The notes under the pieces: generated by a model
Databases searched by the model: none
Told to the model about the DNA's origin: nothing
The model's input: the letters and a program-made list of their open reading frames with translations, nothing else
Program-made: the position numbers and the translations under genes
Assembly: GCA_012522185.1 (NCBI GenBank)
Contig: JAAYKY010000041.1
Coordinates: 1-64,000, forward strand
Direction: 5' to 3'
DNA length: 64,000 nucleotides
Source of the DNA: Flavobacteriaceae bacterium
GTDB lineage: Bacteria > Bacteroidota > Bacteroidia > Flavobacteriales > Weeksellaceae
In this document: one piece after another, positions 50,927-59,866 of the stretch
Layout: every line of letters starts with the position of its first letter
How positions within the stretch are numbered: position 1 is the stretch's first letter

Positions 50927-52828
50927 TTAAATCTTTTCCATCCATTCTTCCCATTCCTGCATTTTGTCTTCGAGCGAAAGTTTTAACTCGTCGTATTTTT
51001 TCAAATCCTCGTCTGAATGTGAAGTTTCAAATTTCTTTTCCAAGGAAGCAATTTCCGATTCAAACCCAGCAATTTCATCTTCCAGTTTTGTAATTCTGTT
51101 CTTGATCCGTCTTTGTTCTTTAATTTCTTCTTGGGATAATTCATTTTCTTTTTTCACCTCCACGTCCAAATTTTCTCCGTCTTTTGGTTGGTTGGAAGAG
51201 GCTTCAATTTCTCGGAATCCTTGTGCTTTACGCTCGACAAGGTATTCGTTGATTCCACCAAGGAATTCTTTAACTTTTCCATCCCGAAACTCAAATACTT
51301 TATTGGCAAGTCCATCTAAAAACTCACGGTCGTGCGAAACCAGAATCAAAGTTCCATCAAATTTTTTCAGCGCTTGTTTTAAAATTTCTTTGGATTGAAT
51401 GTCGAGATGGTTTGTGGGTTCGTCCATGACCAAAACGTTGAAAGGTTTGAGCAGTAATTTGGCAAGCGCCAGACGATTTCTTTCCCCACCCGAAAGAACC
51501 GACACTTTCTTTTCTACTGCTTCTCCGCTGAATAAAAAGGCTCCCAAAACATCTCGAACTTGTTTTCGTGTTTCTTCGGTCGAGGCATATTCGGCTTCTT
51601 CCAAAACGGTCCATTTTTCGTTTAGAACTTCAGCTTGATTTTGCGCGAAATATCCGACTTCCACATTGTGTCCAAGTTTGATGCTTCCGGTATGATTCAG
51701 TCCATCGACCATCGCCCGCGCCAAAGTGGTTTTTCCTTGTCCGTTTTGTCCGACGAAAGCGATTTTTTCGCCGCGATTGACAAAGAAACTTACATTGTCA
51801 AAGATTTGTTTTTCGCCATAAGCTTTTCCTACATTTTCAAGTTCAAAAATGATTTTTCCGGGCGTTACGGCCGAAGCAAAACGGATGTTCATCTTGTGAA
51901 CATCTTCGTTTTCAACTTCAATCCGGTCGATTTTATCTAATTTTTTTATCAATGATTGTGCGGTAGCCGCTTTGGAAGCTTTTGCCCGGAACTTTTCGAT
52001 TAATTGTTGGGTATGTTTGATGTATTGTTCCTGATTTTTCTGTGCCTGTTCCATTTTTTCACGTCTTTCTTGACGTAGTTCGATGTATTTGGAATAATTG
52101 GCTTTGTAATCATGAACTTGTTTGTTGGCAATTTCCAGTGTGCGATTGGTCACATTGTCCAGAAATTGTTTGTCGTGCGAAACCAAAACGACTGCACCCG
52201 GATAATCCTGCAGAAATTCTTCCAGCCATAGAATCGAATCGATGTCCAAGTGGTTGGTCGGCTCATCCAGAAGCAAAACATCGTGTTTTTGGAGTAGTAA
52301 TTTGGCCAGTTCAATCCGCATGCGCCATCCGCCGGAGAATTCGTCGGTTTGCCGATGGAAGTCTTCGGCTTTGAACCCTAGTCCAAAGAGTATTTTTTCC
52401 ATTTCTGCGTCTTTGGTATATCCGCCCAAAATAGAAAACCGATCGGTAAGCACTGTGATGTCTTCAATCAATTTGGTGTATTCCTCGCTTTCATAATCGG
52501 TGCGCGTGGTTAATTGTTCATTGGTATAATCAATTTTTTTCTGGATTTCATTGAGCTGTTCAAAGGCTCTTCCGGCTTCTTCCCAAACGGTTCTTCCGCG
52601 TTCGAAATCGATATCCTGTGTCAGGAATCCCACGCTGACTTCGCCTTCGTGCACGACATCGCCTTCGTCAGAATCCTGTTGCTTGGCGAGGATTTTTAAA
52701 AGCGTTGATTTTCCGGCGCCGTTTTTTCCGGCGAGACCTACCCGATTTCCTTTGTTGACACGAAAGGAAACATTGTCAAATAAATAATTTCCTGCGAAAT
52801 GAACACCTAAATTCTGAACTAATAACAT
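50927..52828 (-). CDS. ABC-F family ATPase
   Basis: A 633-residue soluble protein with two ABC ATPase domains and no membrane segments, typical of ABC-F translation factors that act at the ribosomal E site. Walker A GKNGAGKST is at 34-42, the first signature FSGGWRMR and Walker B LLLDEPTNHLD follow; the second set is GQNGQGKTT, LSGGERNR and VMDEPTNHLD. A charged inter-domain linker (about 240-310) and a C-terminal coiled coil (about 560-633) are present, as in Uup/EttA-like proteins; an antibiotic-resistance subtype is not indicated. ATG 52826-52828 lies four bases after a promoter box. Confidence 0.95.
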   Translation of the reverse strand: MLLVQNLGVHFAGNYLFDNVSFRVNKGNRVGLAGKNGAGKSTLLKILAKQQDSDEGDVVHEGEVSVGFLTQDIDFERGRTVWEEAGRAFEQLNEIQKKIDYTNEQLTTRTDYESEEYTKLIEDITVLTDRFSILGGYTKDAEMEKILFGLGFKAEDFHRQTDEFSGGWRMRIELAKLLLQKHDVLLLDEPTNHLDIDSILWLEEFLQDYPGAVVLVSHDKQFLDNVTNRTLEIANKQVHDYKANYSKYIELRQERREKMEQAQKNQEQYIKHTQQLIEKFRAKASKAATAQSLIKKLDKIDRIEVENEDVHKMNIRFASAVTPGKIIFELENVGKAYGEKQIFDNVSFFVNRGEKIAFVGQNGQGKTTLARAMVDGLNHTGSIKLGHNVEVGYFAQNQAEVLNEKWTVLEEAEYASTEETRKQVRDVLGAFLFSGEAVEKKVSVLSGGERNRLALAKLLLKPFNVLVMDEPTNHLDIQSKEILKQALKKFDGTLILVSHDREFLDGLANKVFEFRDGKVKEFLGGINEYLVERKAQGFREIEASSNQPKDGENLDVEVKKENELSQEEIKEQRRIKNRITKLEDEIAGFESEIASLEKKFETSHSDEDLKKYDELKLSLEDKMQEWEEWMEKI

Positions 52829-52832
52829 TTTG

Positions 52833-52840
52833 CAAAAATA
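52833..52840 (-). promoter_or_regulatory. ABC-F gene -7 box TATTTTTG
   Basis: A perfect TAnnTTTG on the minus strand, four bases before the ABC-F ATG, predicting a leaderless or nearly leaderless mRNA. Confidence 0.45.
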
Positions 52841-52868
52841 AGGGATTTGGAAGAGATTATTATAAATG

Positions 52869-52897
52869 AAAAAAGGAAGAAATTAATTCCTTCCTTT
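52869..52897 (-). terminator. Orphan minus-strand terminator upstream of the ABC-F gene
   Basis: On the minus strand AAAGGAAGGAA (52897-52887) pairs with TTTCTTCCTTT (52882-52872) over eleven positions with one G-U pair and loop TTAA, followed by a T-run (52874-52869). No minus-strand gene lies upstream, and the ABC-F promoter is downstream, so it either insulates that promoter or ends an unannotated transcript. Confidence 0.55.
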
Positions 52898-53317
52898 CAA
52901 ACAATCTTATAATAATGTTATGAAAAAATCAGTTTAAATATTTATGAGGACTATTAATTAACACTTAATTTACTGATTCATTTCGTATGCAAATAAATTT
53001 CAAATTTGTGGTAAGAAATAATTTCGGATTACTTATAAAATACTCAATGGGATTTTCTGCTAAAAATTTGATTGATTGGGGTTCTGTTCTTTCAGATTAA
53101 TTTAAGAATAATTTTAACATTCAGAAACAGGCGATTTTTTTTAAAATAAATTTACCTTACTTTATATCAGGCAATTAGAATTCAAATGAGTACTAAGTAA
53201 GTAGGTGCACAGAATCAACTTAACTATTACTCAATTTACATTTCCTTGACAATTGTACAAAGGATTCCGGGAATTCTTTTATTGATTTGTAGCCTAAATT
53301 TTTAAACAAAAAGTAAA

Positions 53318-56300
53318 ATGAGGAGAAATGTGTTATTAAGTTTTCTCTTTTTATTTGCGCTCTTTCAGTTTGTGGATGCGCAGGTAAAAGGGACAGTCAA
53401 TGACCAGGATGGATTTGGCGTTGGAGATGCCGAAGTTACAGTTATGGGAACCGATGTTTCAACTTTCACCGATATGGATGGAAACTTTGAGATTGATGCC
53501 CAAGTAGGAGATGTTCTGGTTGTGACAGATATGCTGGGAATATCCAGTGAATTTAATGTGACGGGTACAAATTTAGGTATTTTGACCGTTGGAGCAGAAG
53601 TTTTGACCGAAGCTGTTATTTTGGGTTATGGAATTACTGAGTCTGACGAGCAAAAAACCGGATCTTATGTCACCGTCAAATCTGATGATATTGAAAAGAT
53701 AGGTTCTGTTTCTTTTGATCAGGCGTTGCAGGGTCAGGTTGCCGGTGTGAGCATCGGTGCGGGAAGCGGACAGCCGGGTGCACATACACCGATTTTTGTT
53801 CGTGGGATTACTTCGCTTACAGGAAATACAATGCCACTTGTGGTTGTAAACGGTGTGCCTGTGACTACGGATCAGATGTCAGGTATTGCGGCTACTTCTA
53901 ACCCGCTTGCCAATATTGACCCTTCCACCATCGAAAATGTAACGGTTTTGAAAGATGCTGTTGCTACTTCACTTTATGGTTCGAGAGGTGCGAACGGAGT
54001 TATTTTGGTTACATTGAAAAAAGGGAGAAACAACACCAACCGATTTATGTTCAACACTGAATTCGGAACGGGTGATGTGGCTTTCGAAAAGAAAGACTGG
54101 CTAGATGCACAAGGTCATGCGAATTTCTTTACTCAGGCTTATGCCAATGCGACCGGGAATAGTTTTGATGATGTGTATCCTATGATTGTAAACGAATTAG
54201 GGTGGGACGGTGTTTCCAATTATGATTGGAGAAAAGCGGTTCGTCAGAATTCTGTAAGTTCACAGAAATATGTATTTAACTATTCGGGAGGATCTGATGC
54301 GTTCAGATTGTTTACTTCTTTGAGCTATAATGATCAGGATGGTATCTCAAGAGATGCAAGTTTCAACCGTATTTCGGGGTATTTAGGAGCGGATTGGATG
54401 GTTAATGACCGTTTGAACTTAAACTTCGATGTGAGCGTGAGTAGAGCGAAGCAAACGGGCCCAACGGATGGTTCTTCATTTTCGAACCCAGTTTTTGCGG
54501 GAACTGTGATGTCACCAACTCAGCCTTTCTTCAATGCTGATGGTTCACACAATTTAGATTTGTATTTCTTGAACGCTGAGTTTAACCCATTGGCGCTTCA
54601 AGAAGCGAATAAAACCTTATCGGATTTTTACAAAGCTTTGATCAATTTGGGTGGGGATTACGATATCACCAAGAACTTGAATTTCGAAACACGTTTCGGA
54701 GTTGATTATAACTTCTACGATGAGTTGTTGTACTGGAATCCTGACTTTGGGGATGGTAACAACGGAGATCCATTAGGAAACGGATATGGATATGCTTCTC
54801 AAAGAAATTTCAACACTTGGAACTGGAGTAATGCATTGCGTTACAACACTCGTATTGCAGATCGTCATAACTTGACTTTGACAGCAGGTACGGAAGCTAT
54901 TGAATATGCATACAGCGTGACTTCAGCAGAGAGAAGAGGATTTCCAGCAGGAAATACCAAACCGACTTTGGACAATGCTGCTAACCCTTCAGGTGCTTTT
55001 TCAGGTAAAGACAATTACTCTTTCTTGAGTTATTTCGGGCGATTTGCTTATGATTTTGATGGTTATTTCTCGATCAACGGTAACATCCGTAGAGACGGTT
55101 CTTCTCGTTTTGGTCCTGACAGCAAATGGGGAACTTTCTGGGGTGTTGGTGCTGCTTTGAACATTCACAACTTTATTAATTCAAACAAAATCAACGATTT
55201 GAAACTTAGAGGATCTTATGGTACTGTAGGTAATGCAGAAATCGGAAACGATAAATTTATGACCAAATACGGTGCTGCTGCGGGGAACTATCTTGGAGCT
55301 GCCGGTGGATACATTACAGAACCTGGAGATGCTAGTTTGAAATGGGAAACCACAAAGCAATTGAACCTTGGTTTGGATATGGGCTTCTTCGAAAACAGAT
55401 TGAGAGCTTCTGTGGATGTGTACAACAAACAAGTAGAAGACTTACTTTATACTGTACCGGTTAACCAGTCTGGTTCACTTGGGTTCGGATCTCTATGGTC
55501 GAACAATGGAGAATTGGAGAGTAAAGGTATCGAAACAAGCTTGACTGTTGTGCCTGTACGAACTGATAACTTCGAATGGACTTTAACCGGAAACTATGCT
55601 TACAACGATTCTAAAATTGTTGACATCAACAATGGTGAAGTAGCTGTAAGAAACGGATTGAAAGCATGGCAAAACGGACATAATCCAACAGAGTTCTATA
55701 CAAGACTTTGGGCGGGTGTTGATCAGTCCAATGGATTGCCACTTTGGTACACGGACGAAACCAGAACTACTACAACATCTGATGTAGCTCAGGCTAAACA
55801 AGTATTTACAGGAAAACAAGCACTTCCAGTTCATACAGCCGGACTTTCAACTTCTTTGAATTATAAAGGATTTGTATTGAGCTCACAGTTTACTTACCAA
55901 GGAGGTCACTCTGTTTATGACCGTTGGGGAATTGTTTACAACAGTGACGGTGGTTACGCCTACTTGAACACAAGAGAAGACTGGGTTGAAGGTGCATGGA
56001 CACCCGAAAACGCAGGTAGCGCGACTTCTCCACAAATTATTTACGGAGGAAACAACGCAAGTAGTACGAACTCTACAAGATACCTTTACGATGCCGACAA
56101 TATCCGTTGGAGATCTGCTGAATTCGGGTACCGATTTGGGAAAGATATCTTGGGAGAAAAAACCGGATTGGACAACATCTATGTGTATGTGAAAGGTTAC
56201 AACCTTTTCGTTTGGACATTTGATGATGATTTGTGGTTTGACCCAGAAACAGCTTCCAATACTTCTGATTACGCGTATGGAATCGAAAGAATGGGACTGT

Positions 56301-56359
56301 ATGACATGACACAACCCAACCTGAGACAATTCATCTTCGGGGTAAGATTGGATTTCTAA
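53318..56359 (+). CDS. SusC/RagA-family TonB-linked outer-membrane protein
   Basis: A 1013-residue nutrient-uptake receptor. The signal peptide ends at VDAQ; a CarboxypepD_reg domain (VKGTVNDQDGFGVGDAEVTVMG) spans about 22-95, followed by the SusC plug with LGYGITESDEQ, FDQALQGQVAGV, VRGITSLTGN, VVNGVPV and NVTVLKDAVATSLYGSRGANGVILV, the classic SusC signature. The barrel ends in NLRQFIFGVRLDF with a terminal Phe. It pairs with the SusD gene 21 bases downstream. Substrate (glycan or peptide) is not indicated: no glycoside hydrolase, peptidase or sulfatase gene is in the immediate operon. Confidence 0.96.
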   Translation: MRRNVLLSFLFLFALFQFVDAQVKGTVNDQDGFGVGDAEVTVMGTDVSTFTDMDGNFEIDAQVGDVLVVTDMLGISSEFNVTGTNLGILTVGAEVLTEAVILGYGITESDEQKTGSYVTVKSDDIEKIGSVSFDQALQGQVAGVSIGAGSGQPGAHTPIFVRGITSLTGNTMPLVVVNGVPVTTDQMSGIAATSNPLANIDPSTIENVTVLKDAVATSLYGSRGANGVILVTLKKGRNNTNRFMFNTEFGTGDVAFEKKDWLDAQGHANFFTQAYANATGNSFDDVYPMIVNELGWDGVSNYDWRKAVRQNSVSSQKYVFNYSGGSDAFRLFTSLSYNDQDGISRDASFNRISGYLGADWMVNDRLNLNFDVSVSRAKQTGPTDGSSFSNPVFAGTVMSPTQPFFNADGSHNLDLYFLNAEFNPLALQEANKTLSDFYKALINLGGDYDITKNLNFETRFGVDYNFYDELLYWNPDFGDGNNGDPLGNGYGYASQRNFNTWNWSNALRYNTRIADRHNLTLTAGTEAIEYAYSVTSAERRGFPAGNTKPTLDNAANPSGAFSGKDNYSFLSYFGRFAYDFDGYFSINGNIRRDGSSRFGPDSKWGTFWGVGAALNIHNFINSNKINDLKLRGSYGTVGNAEIGNDKFMTKYGAAAGNYLGAAGGYITEPGDASLKWETTKQLNLGLDMGFFENRLRASVDVYNKQVEDLLYTVPVNQSGSLGFGSLWSNNGELESKGIETSLTVVPVRTDNFEWTLTGNYAYNDSKIVDINNGEVAVRNGLKAWQNGHNPTEFYTRLWAGVDQSNGLPLWYTDETRTTTTSDVAQAKQVFTGKQALPVHTAGLSTSLNYKGFVLSSQFTYQGGHSVYDRWGIVYNSDGGYAYLNTREDWVEGAWTPENAGSATSPQIIYGGNNASSTNSTRYLYDADNIRWRSAEFGYRFGKDILGEKTGLDNIYVYVKGYNLFVWTFDDDLWFDPETASNTSDYAYGIERMGLYDMTQPNLRQFIFGVRLDF

Positions 56360-56380
56360 TAATTAAATCAAAAATTTAAA

Positions 56381-57751
56381 ATGAAAAAAATATTATTTAG
56401 CTTAAGTATAATCGGACTTCTTGGTCTTACTTCATGTCAGGACGACTTCATGGAGTTTGAGCCAAGTGGCGAACAAGATGCATCAACAGCTATCACCAAT
56501 GAAGGACAGCTTGAAGGTGCGCTATACGGAGTTTACGATGGTTTTCAAAGCAACTTCTTGTATGGGAATTATTATATTTCCGCCCAGGAATTGATGACTG
56601 ACAATGGTTTTGTTTTATTTGCAAATTCAAACCGATTTACAGATTTTTATCGCTACCAACATGCGATTTCTTCGGGAGGATCCATTTCCAACATGTGGAC
56701 AATGGCTTATAGAACCATTGGTAGAGCCAATTTCCTTTTGTCTTATGAAGGGCAAATTGAAGGCGCTTCAGTGAGCAATAATTTTGCAGAAGCAAGAGCG
56801 CTAAGAGCTTTGGTTCTTTTCAATCTTGTAAATTATTATGCAAGACCTTATGGTACGATCGACCAGGATTTGGGTATTCCAATTCCGGTTGAGCCCAACA
56901 TCGGGGAAGAATTACCAAGAAAATCCGTATCGGAAGTTTATGATGAAATCATTTCTCAACTTGAACTTGCAGCTCAGGATTTGACCAATACAAACAAGGC
57001 TCGAATCACAAAAGAGGCGGTTTACGGGCTTTTGTCAAGAGCTTATTTGTACAAACAAGACTATGCGCAAGCGGCTCAGTATGCTGATTTGGCTTTAGGA
57101 TCCGCAACTTTGTTGAATGGAGATCAGTTGAATTCTTATTATTTAGATCCATTGACTTCTGATGAAACTTTGTTTGGAATTGACTTTACAGCTTTGGACA
57201 ATCCAGGTGCGAACGATGCTTTGTATGCAACTTGGTCCATCGGTCGATACGAAGACACAGCGGCTACAACCGATTTCTATAACTTGATTTCAGATACAGA
57301 TGCGAGAAAAGGTCTGTATGAAGAGTGGGACACAACCGACAATCCAAAGCCTTATGGTGTTTTGAAATTTGGTGGTGTTGACAATGATGTAGTGGTGATT
57401 CGTGCAACTGAAGTTTTATTAAACAAAATTGAAGCACTTTATTACACCAATCCTTCAGAAGCTTTAACTGAATTAGTGAATTGGGTTCAGACGTATAGAG
57501 ATCCTGAATATAGCTTTAGCGGTTCAGGTCAGGCTTTGCTTGATGAGATTCTTTTGCAAAGAAGAATTGAACTTGCGTTTGAAGGGCATAGATACTTTGA
57601 CATGAACAGATATCAACTGGACATCCAGAAAAACGATAACTGTACAGTCAATTGCGAAATGCCATTTAGCGACTACAGAAGAGTTTTCCCTATTCCATTG
57701 AATGAAATGAATACGAACTCTTTGATGGTACAGAATCCGAATTACCAATAA
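56381..57751 (+). CDS. SusD/RagB-family nutrient-binding lipoprotein
   Basis: A 456-residue surface lipoprotein with lipobox LTSC (Cys19). SusD features are the QLEGALYGVYDG helix, MWTMAYRTIGRANFLL, the TPR-like EARALRALVLFNLVNYY, the DLGIPIPVEP loop and the C-terminal LLDEILLQRRIELAFEGHRYFDMNR and RVFPIPLNEMNTN. It caps the SusC pore and binds substrate. Operon with susC, ended by a strong terminator. Confidence 0.96.
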   Translation: MKKILFSLSIIGLLGLTSCQDDFMEFEPSGEQDASTAITNEGQLEGALYGVYDGFQSNFLYGNYYISAQELMTDNGFVLFANSNRFTDFYRYQHAISSGGSISNMWTMAYRTIGRANFLLSYEGQIEGASVSNNFAEARALRALVLFNLVNYYARPYGTIDQDLGIPIPVEPNIGEELPRKSVSEVYDEIISQLELAAQDLTNTNKARITKEAVYGLLSRAYLYKQDYAQAAQYADLALGSATLLNGDQLNSYYLDPLTSDETLFGIDFTALDNPGANDALYATWSIGRYEDTAATTDFYNLISDTDARKGLYEEWDTTDNPKPYGVLKFGGVDNDVVVIRATEVLLNKIEALYYTNPSEALTELVNWVQTYRDPEYSFSGSGQALLDEILLQRRIELAFEGHRYFDMNRYQLDIQKNDNCTVNCEMPFSDYRRVFPIPLNEMNTNSLMVQNPNYQ

Positions 57752-57773
57752 ATAAAGGATAAATTTAACGAAG

Positions 57774-57810
57774 AGAGCTGTTTCGGTTGAACTGAGACAG
57801 CTCTTTTTTT
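57774..57810. terminator. Terminator between susD and the TPR-LuxR gene
   Basis: AGAGCTGTTTC (57774-57784) pairs with GAGACAGCTCT (57794-57804) around GGTTGAACT, followed by a T-run to 57810. The stem reaches to within a few bases of the convergent LuxR gene's stop (57809) and is usable from both sides. Confidence 0.9.
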
Positions 57811-59275
57811 ATGCAATTGTCAGGGTTTCGACATGAAAATTCTGGATCCATTGATTCAAATTCTCTTCTGTTGTCAACCCAAATTTCTTTCGAAGTTTGT
57901 ATTTCCTATTTTGTACCGTTCGAAGCGAACTAAACGTCATTTCTGCAATTTCCTTGGTAGAAAAATCAAGCTTCATCAAAGCACATAACTTCAAATCTGC
58001 TGTCGTTAAATCGGGATAATCGTTGACTAGTTCACTATAAAATTCTGGATAAACCTCGATGAATCTCGAAAGAAAGTTCGGAGAATTGGCATTGGCCAAT
58101 TCCACCACTTCTTCAAAGGCATTGTTAAGTTTTTTCTTTAATTGAAGATTTTCTTTTTTTCCTTTTAGACTCTTTTTTCTTTGTTTTTTGGTAAAGAAAT
58201 ACACCCAAATCAAAACAGCTATAACCAGGATACCTGAACCTATAAAAACCAAAACTAAATAAGAGCTTGCTTTTTCGGCTTTCTTTTCACCATCCACTTG
58301 AGCCAACATCATAGGAACGCGGATATTGCCCTTACGCGCTTCTTCCAAACTATCTCGGATCGAAACATATTGAATCAAATAGGAATTTGAAATCTGCGCC
58401 TCTCCATTTTTCTGATAGGTTTCTGAGATTAATTTATAGAGTACTGCTCGCGGGCGATTGATTTTTTTGTTTAACTCAATCGCCGTTTCAAATGAATTTA
58501 TGGCCGATGTGAAATCCTCTTTCGCTAAATAGTATTTCCCGGAAATTTCTTCCAAGAGCGCTTTGGACAAATTCGTATTCATTTCTTTGGAAAACTGTTC
58601 AGCGTACTTCAAATAAATCCGCCCCGAATCCAATTGATTCTTTTCGATGTGCAATTCCGAAATGCTTATGGCACTCGTAAATTTGTTGTTGAGATTGGTT
58701 GTGGGCGAATAATAAGCGGATTTATAATAATAAAGCGCAGAATCTGACTCCTTTTTCAATTGATAAATATCCCCGATATTCACATAAGCACCGAAAATCT
58801 TATTCAGCCTATCCTCTTCATCTTCGATATTATGAGAAATTTCAATCGCATCTTTGTAACGATTTATGGCGTCATCATAAAGTCCAAGCGCATGATGATA
58901 CAATCCCTCCCAAAAATGGATGGTATAGCCGACTTTCGGATCGCTCGAAGCATAGGATTCCGCTTTAGCTTTCAATAAATAAGAAGTCGAAACATCTAAT
59001 TTTCCTTTCATAAAATAGACTCCTGAAAGTCCAAGATAGGAAAGTGTAAGGCCTTTCGAATAGTTTTTTTCTTGGGATAATTCTTTAGTTTCTCTATAGA
59101 TTTCCAAAGCATTATCAAAGCTTTCGTCCAAATAAAGCGAATCGGCTCGTTCAAGCAATTTGTCTATCTGGGGTTCTGAATTTTGTTGAGAAAAAATAAA
59201 TCCAAATCCAGCAAATACCGGAATTGAAATTAAAAATAAACTTAGTACTGTCAGCGATAATTTTGTCCTCTTCAT
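57809..59275 (-). CDS. TPR-transmembrane-LuxR-type HTH regulator next to susCD
   Basis: A 488-residue regulator. Signal/anchor LSLTVLSLFLISIPVFAGFGF is followed by periplasmic TPR-like repeats (about 45-300: FDNALEIYRETKELS, FTSAINSFETAIELN), a membrane helix near 325-345, a basic coiled coil (KKQRKKSLKGKKENLQLKKKL) and a C-terminal HTH (about 420-488: LTTADLKLCALMKLDFSTKEIAEMT followed by SLRTVQNRKYKLRKKFG). Same architecture as the gene at 31308-32933. It converges on susCD, so it may sense the same nutrient. ATG 59273-59275 is preferred over 59287. Confidence 0.86.
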   Translation of the reverse strand: MKRTKLSLTVLSLFLISIPVFAGFGFIFSQQNSEPQIDKLLERADSLYLDESFDNALEIYRETKELSQEKNYSKGLTLSYLGLSGVYFMKGKLDVSTSYLLKAKAESYASSDPKVGYTIHFWEGLYHHALGLYDDAINRYKDAIEISHNIEDEEDRLNKIFGAYVNIGDIYQLKKESDSALYYYKSAYYSPTTNLNNKFTSAISISELHIEKNQLDSGRIYLKYAEQFSKEMNTNLSKALLEEISGKYYLAKEDFTSAINSFETAIELNKKINRPRAVLYKLISETYQKNGEAQISNSYLIQYVSIRDSLEEARKGNIRVPMMLAQVDGEKKAEKASSYLVLVFIGSGILVIAVLIWVYFFTKKQRKKSLKGKKENLQLKKKLNNAFEEVVELANANSPNFLSRFIEVYPEFYSELVNDYPDLTTADLKLCALMKLDFSTKEIAEMTFSSLRTVQNRKYKLRKKFGLTTEENLNQWIQNFHVETLTIA

Positions 59276-59349
59276 TCTATCAATCATTGGTTAGAAGGAG
59301 TTTCACCAACTCTTTCGGAGGAGATTACCTATCAATCAGCGTACCATTT

Positions 59350-59357
59350 CAAATTTA
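59350..59357 (-). promoter_or_regulatory. TPR-LuxR (57809) gene -7 box TAAATTTG
   Basis: A perfect TAnnTTTG on the minus strand about 75 bases before the start at 59275, just downstream of the RDD gene's stop at 59364. Confidence 0.4.
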
Positions 59358-59363
59358 ATTTTG

Positions 59364-59840
59364 TTAAGAATTCGAGCCTATTTGTTCAATCGAGTTGAAT
59401 TTCAGTTGGTTTTCTTCAAATTCCTTTTTGATGACCACGCGGGTATTGGACCAGGAATCATGCCAACCCGTCGTTCCGAAAAACGAAAAAGCCTCAAAAG
59501 GAACACAACGAGAAATGCTTCGAACAAAGTATTCATTCATCGTCGGCTCCGAACCATCTTCCATTACCACTTGCGTTCCTGTAATTAATTTACCTAAACT
59601 TCTTCCTTTAAAAGCGGCCTCCTGAACCAGCATAAATACAAAATAGATAAATATCCCTACGATATTTCCAATGAATGGTTTATCAAAAACCTCTAAAAGC
59701 GAAGTCATATTCAAAATCGCCAGAACTACCCCGAACATAAACATGAGAACCAGCAAAAAAATGTAATCAATGATAAAGTTTGCAAAGCGAAGGCCTTTTG
59801 AAGCCAATGAATGATCCACAGGATCGCGAAATGAGTTCAT
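59364..59840 (-). CDS. RDD family membrane protein
   Basis: A 158-residue membrane protein with the RDD hallmark residues: the Arg in SKGLRFANFIIDYIF with its Asp, and the later KGRSLGKLITGTQVV motif. Hydrophobic segments lie at about 21-47 and 57-76, with a weaker one near the C-terminal third. RDD proteins include Na+/H+ antiporters and proteins of unknown role. It is 26 bases downstream of the FAD oxidoreductase gene on the same strand. Confidence 0.88.
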   Translation of the reverse strand: MNSFRDPVDHSLASKGLRFANFIIDYIFLLVLMFMFGVVLAILNMTSLLEVFDKPFIGNIVGIFIYFVFMLVQEAAFKGRSLGKLITGTQVVMEDGSEPTMNEYFVRSISRCVPFEAFSFFGTTGWHDSWSNTRVVIKKEFEENQLKFNSIEQIGSNS

Positions 59841-59866
59841 AGTAAAAAGTTTTTACAATTATAAAG

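Larger units (their letters stand above)
52829..53317. other. 489-base divergent intergenic region before susC
   Basis: AT-rich region holding the ABC-F promoter (52833-52840), a hairpin plus T-run on the minus strand (52869-52897), and a near-consensus box TAAATTTT (53295-53302) 15 bases before the susC ATG. I find no open frame with coding character. Its length suggests a regulated susC promoter. Confidence 0.5.

Noticed and set aside
50927-52787. Several plus-strand frames opposite the ABC-F gene
   Set aside because: Complementary-strand artefacts of the ABC-F gene, rich in Ser and Phe as expected from the opposite strand.
50927-52828. ABC-F gene as an antibiotic-resistance determinant
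   Set aside because: No extended resistance-type inter-domain linker and no attenuator between promoter and start; it looks like a housekeeping Uup/EttA-like member.
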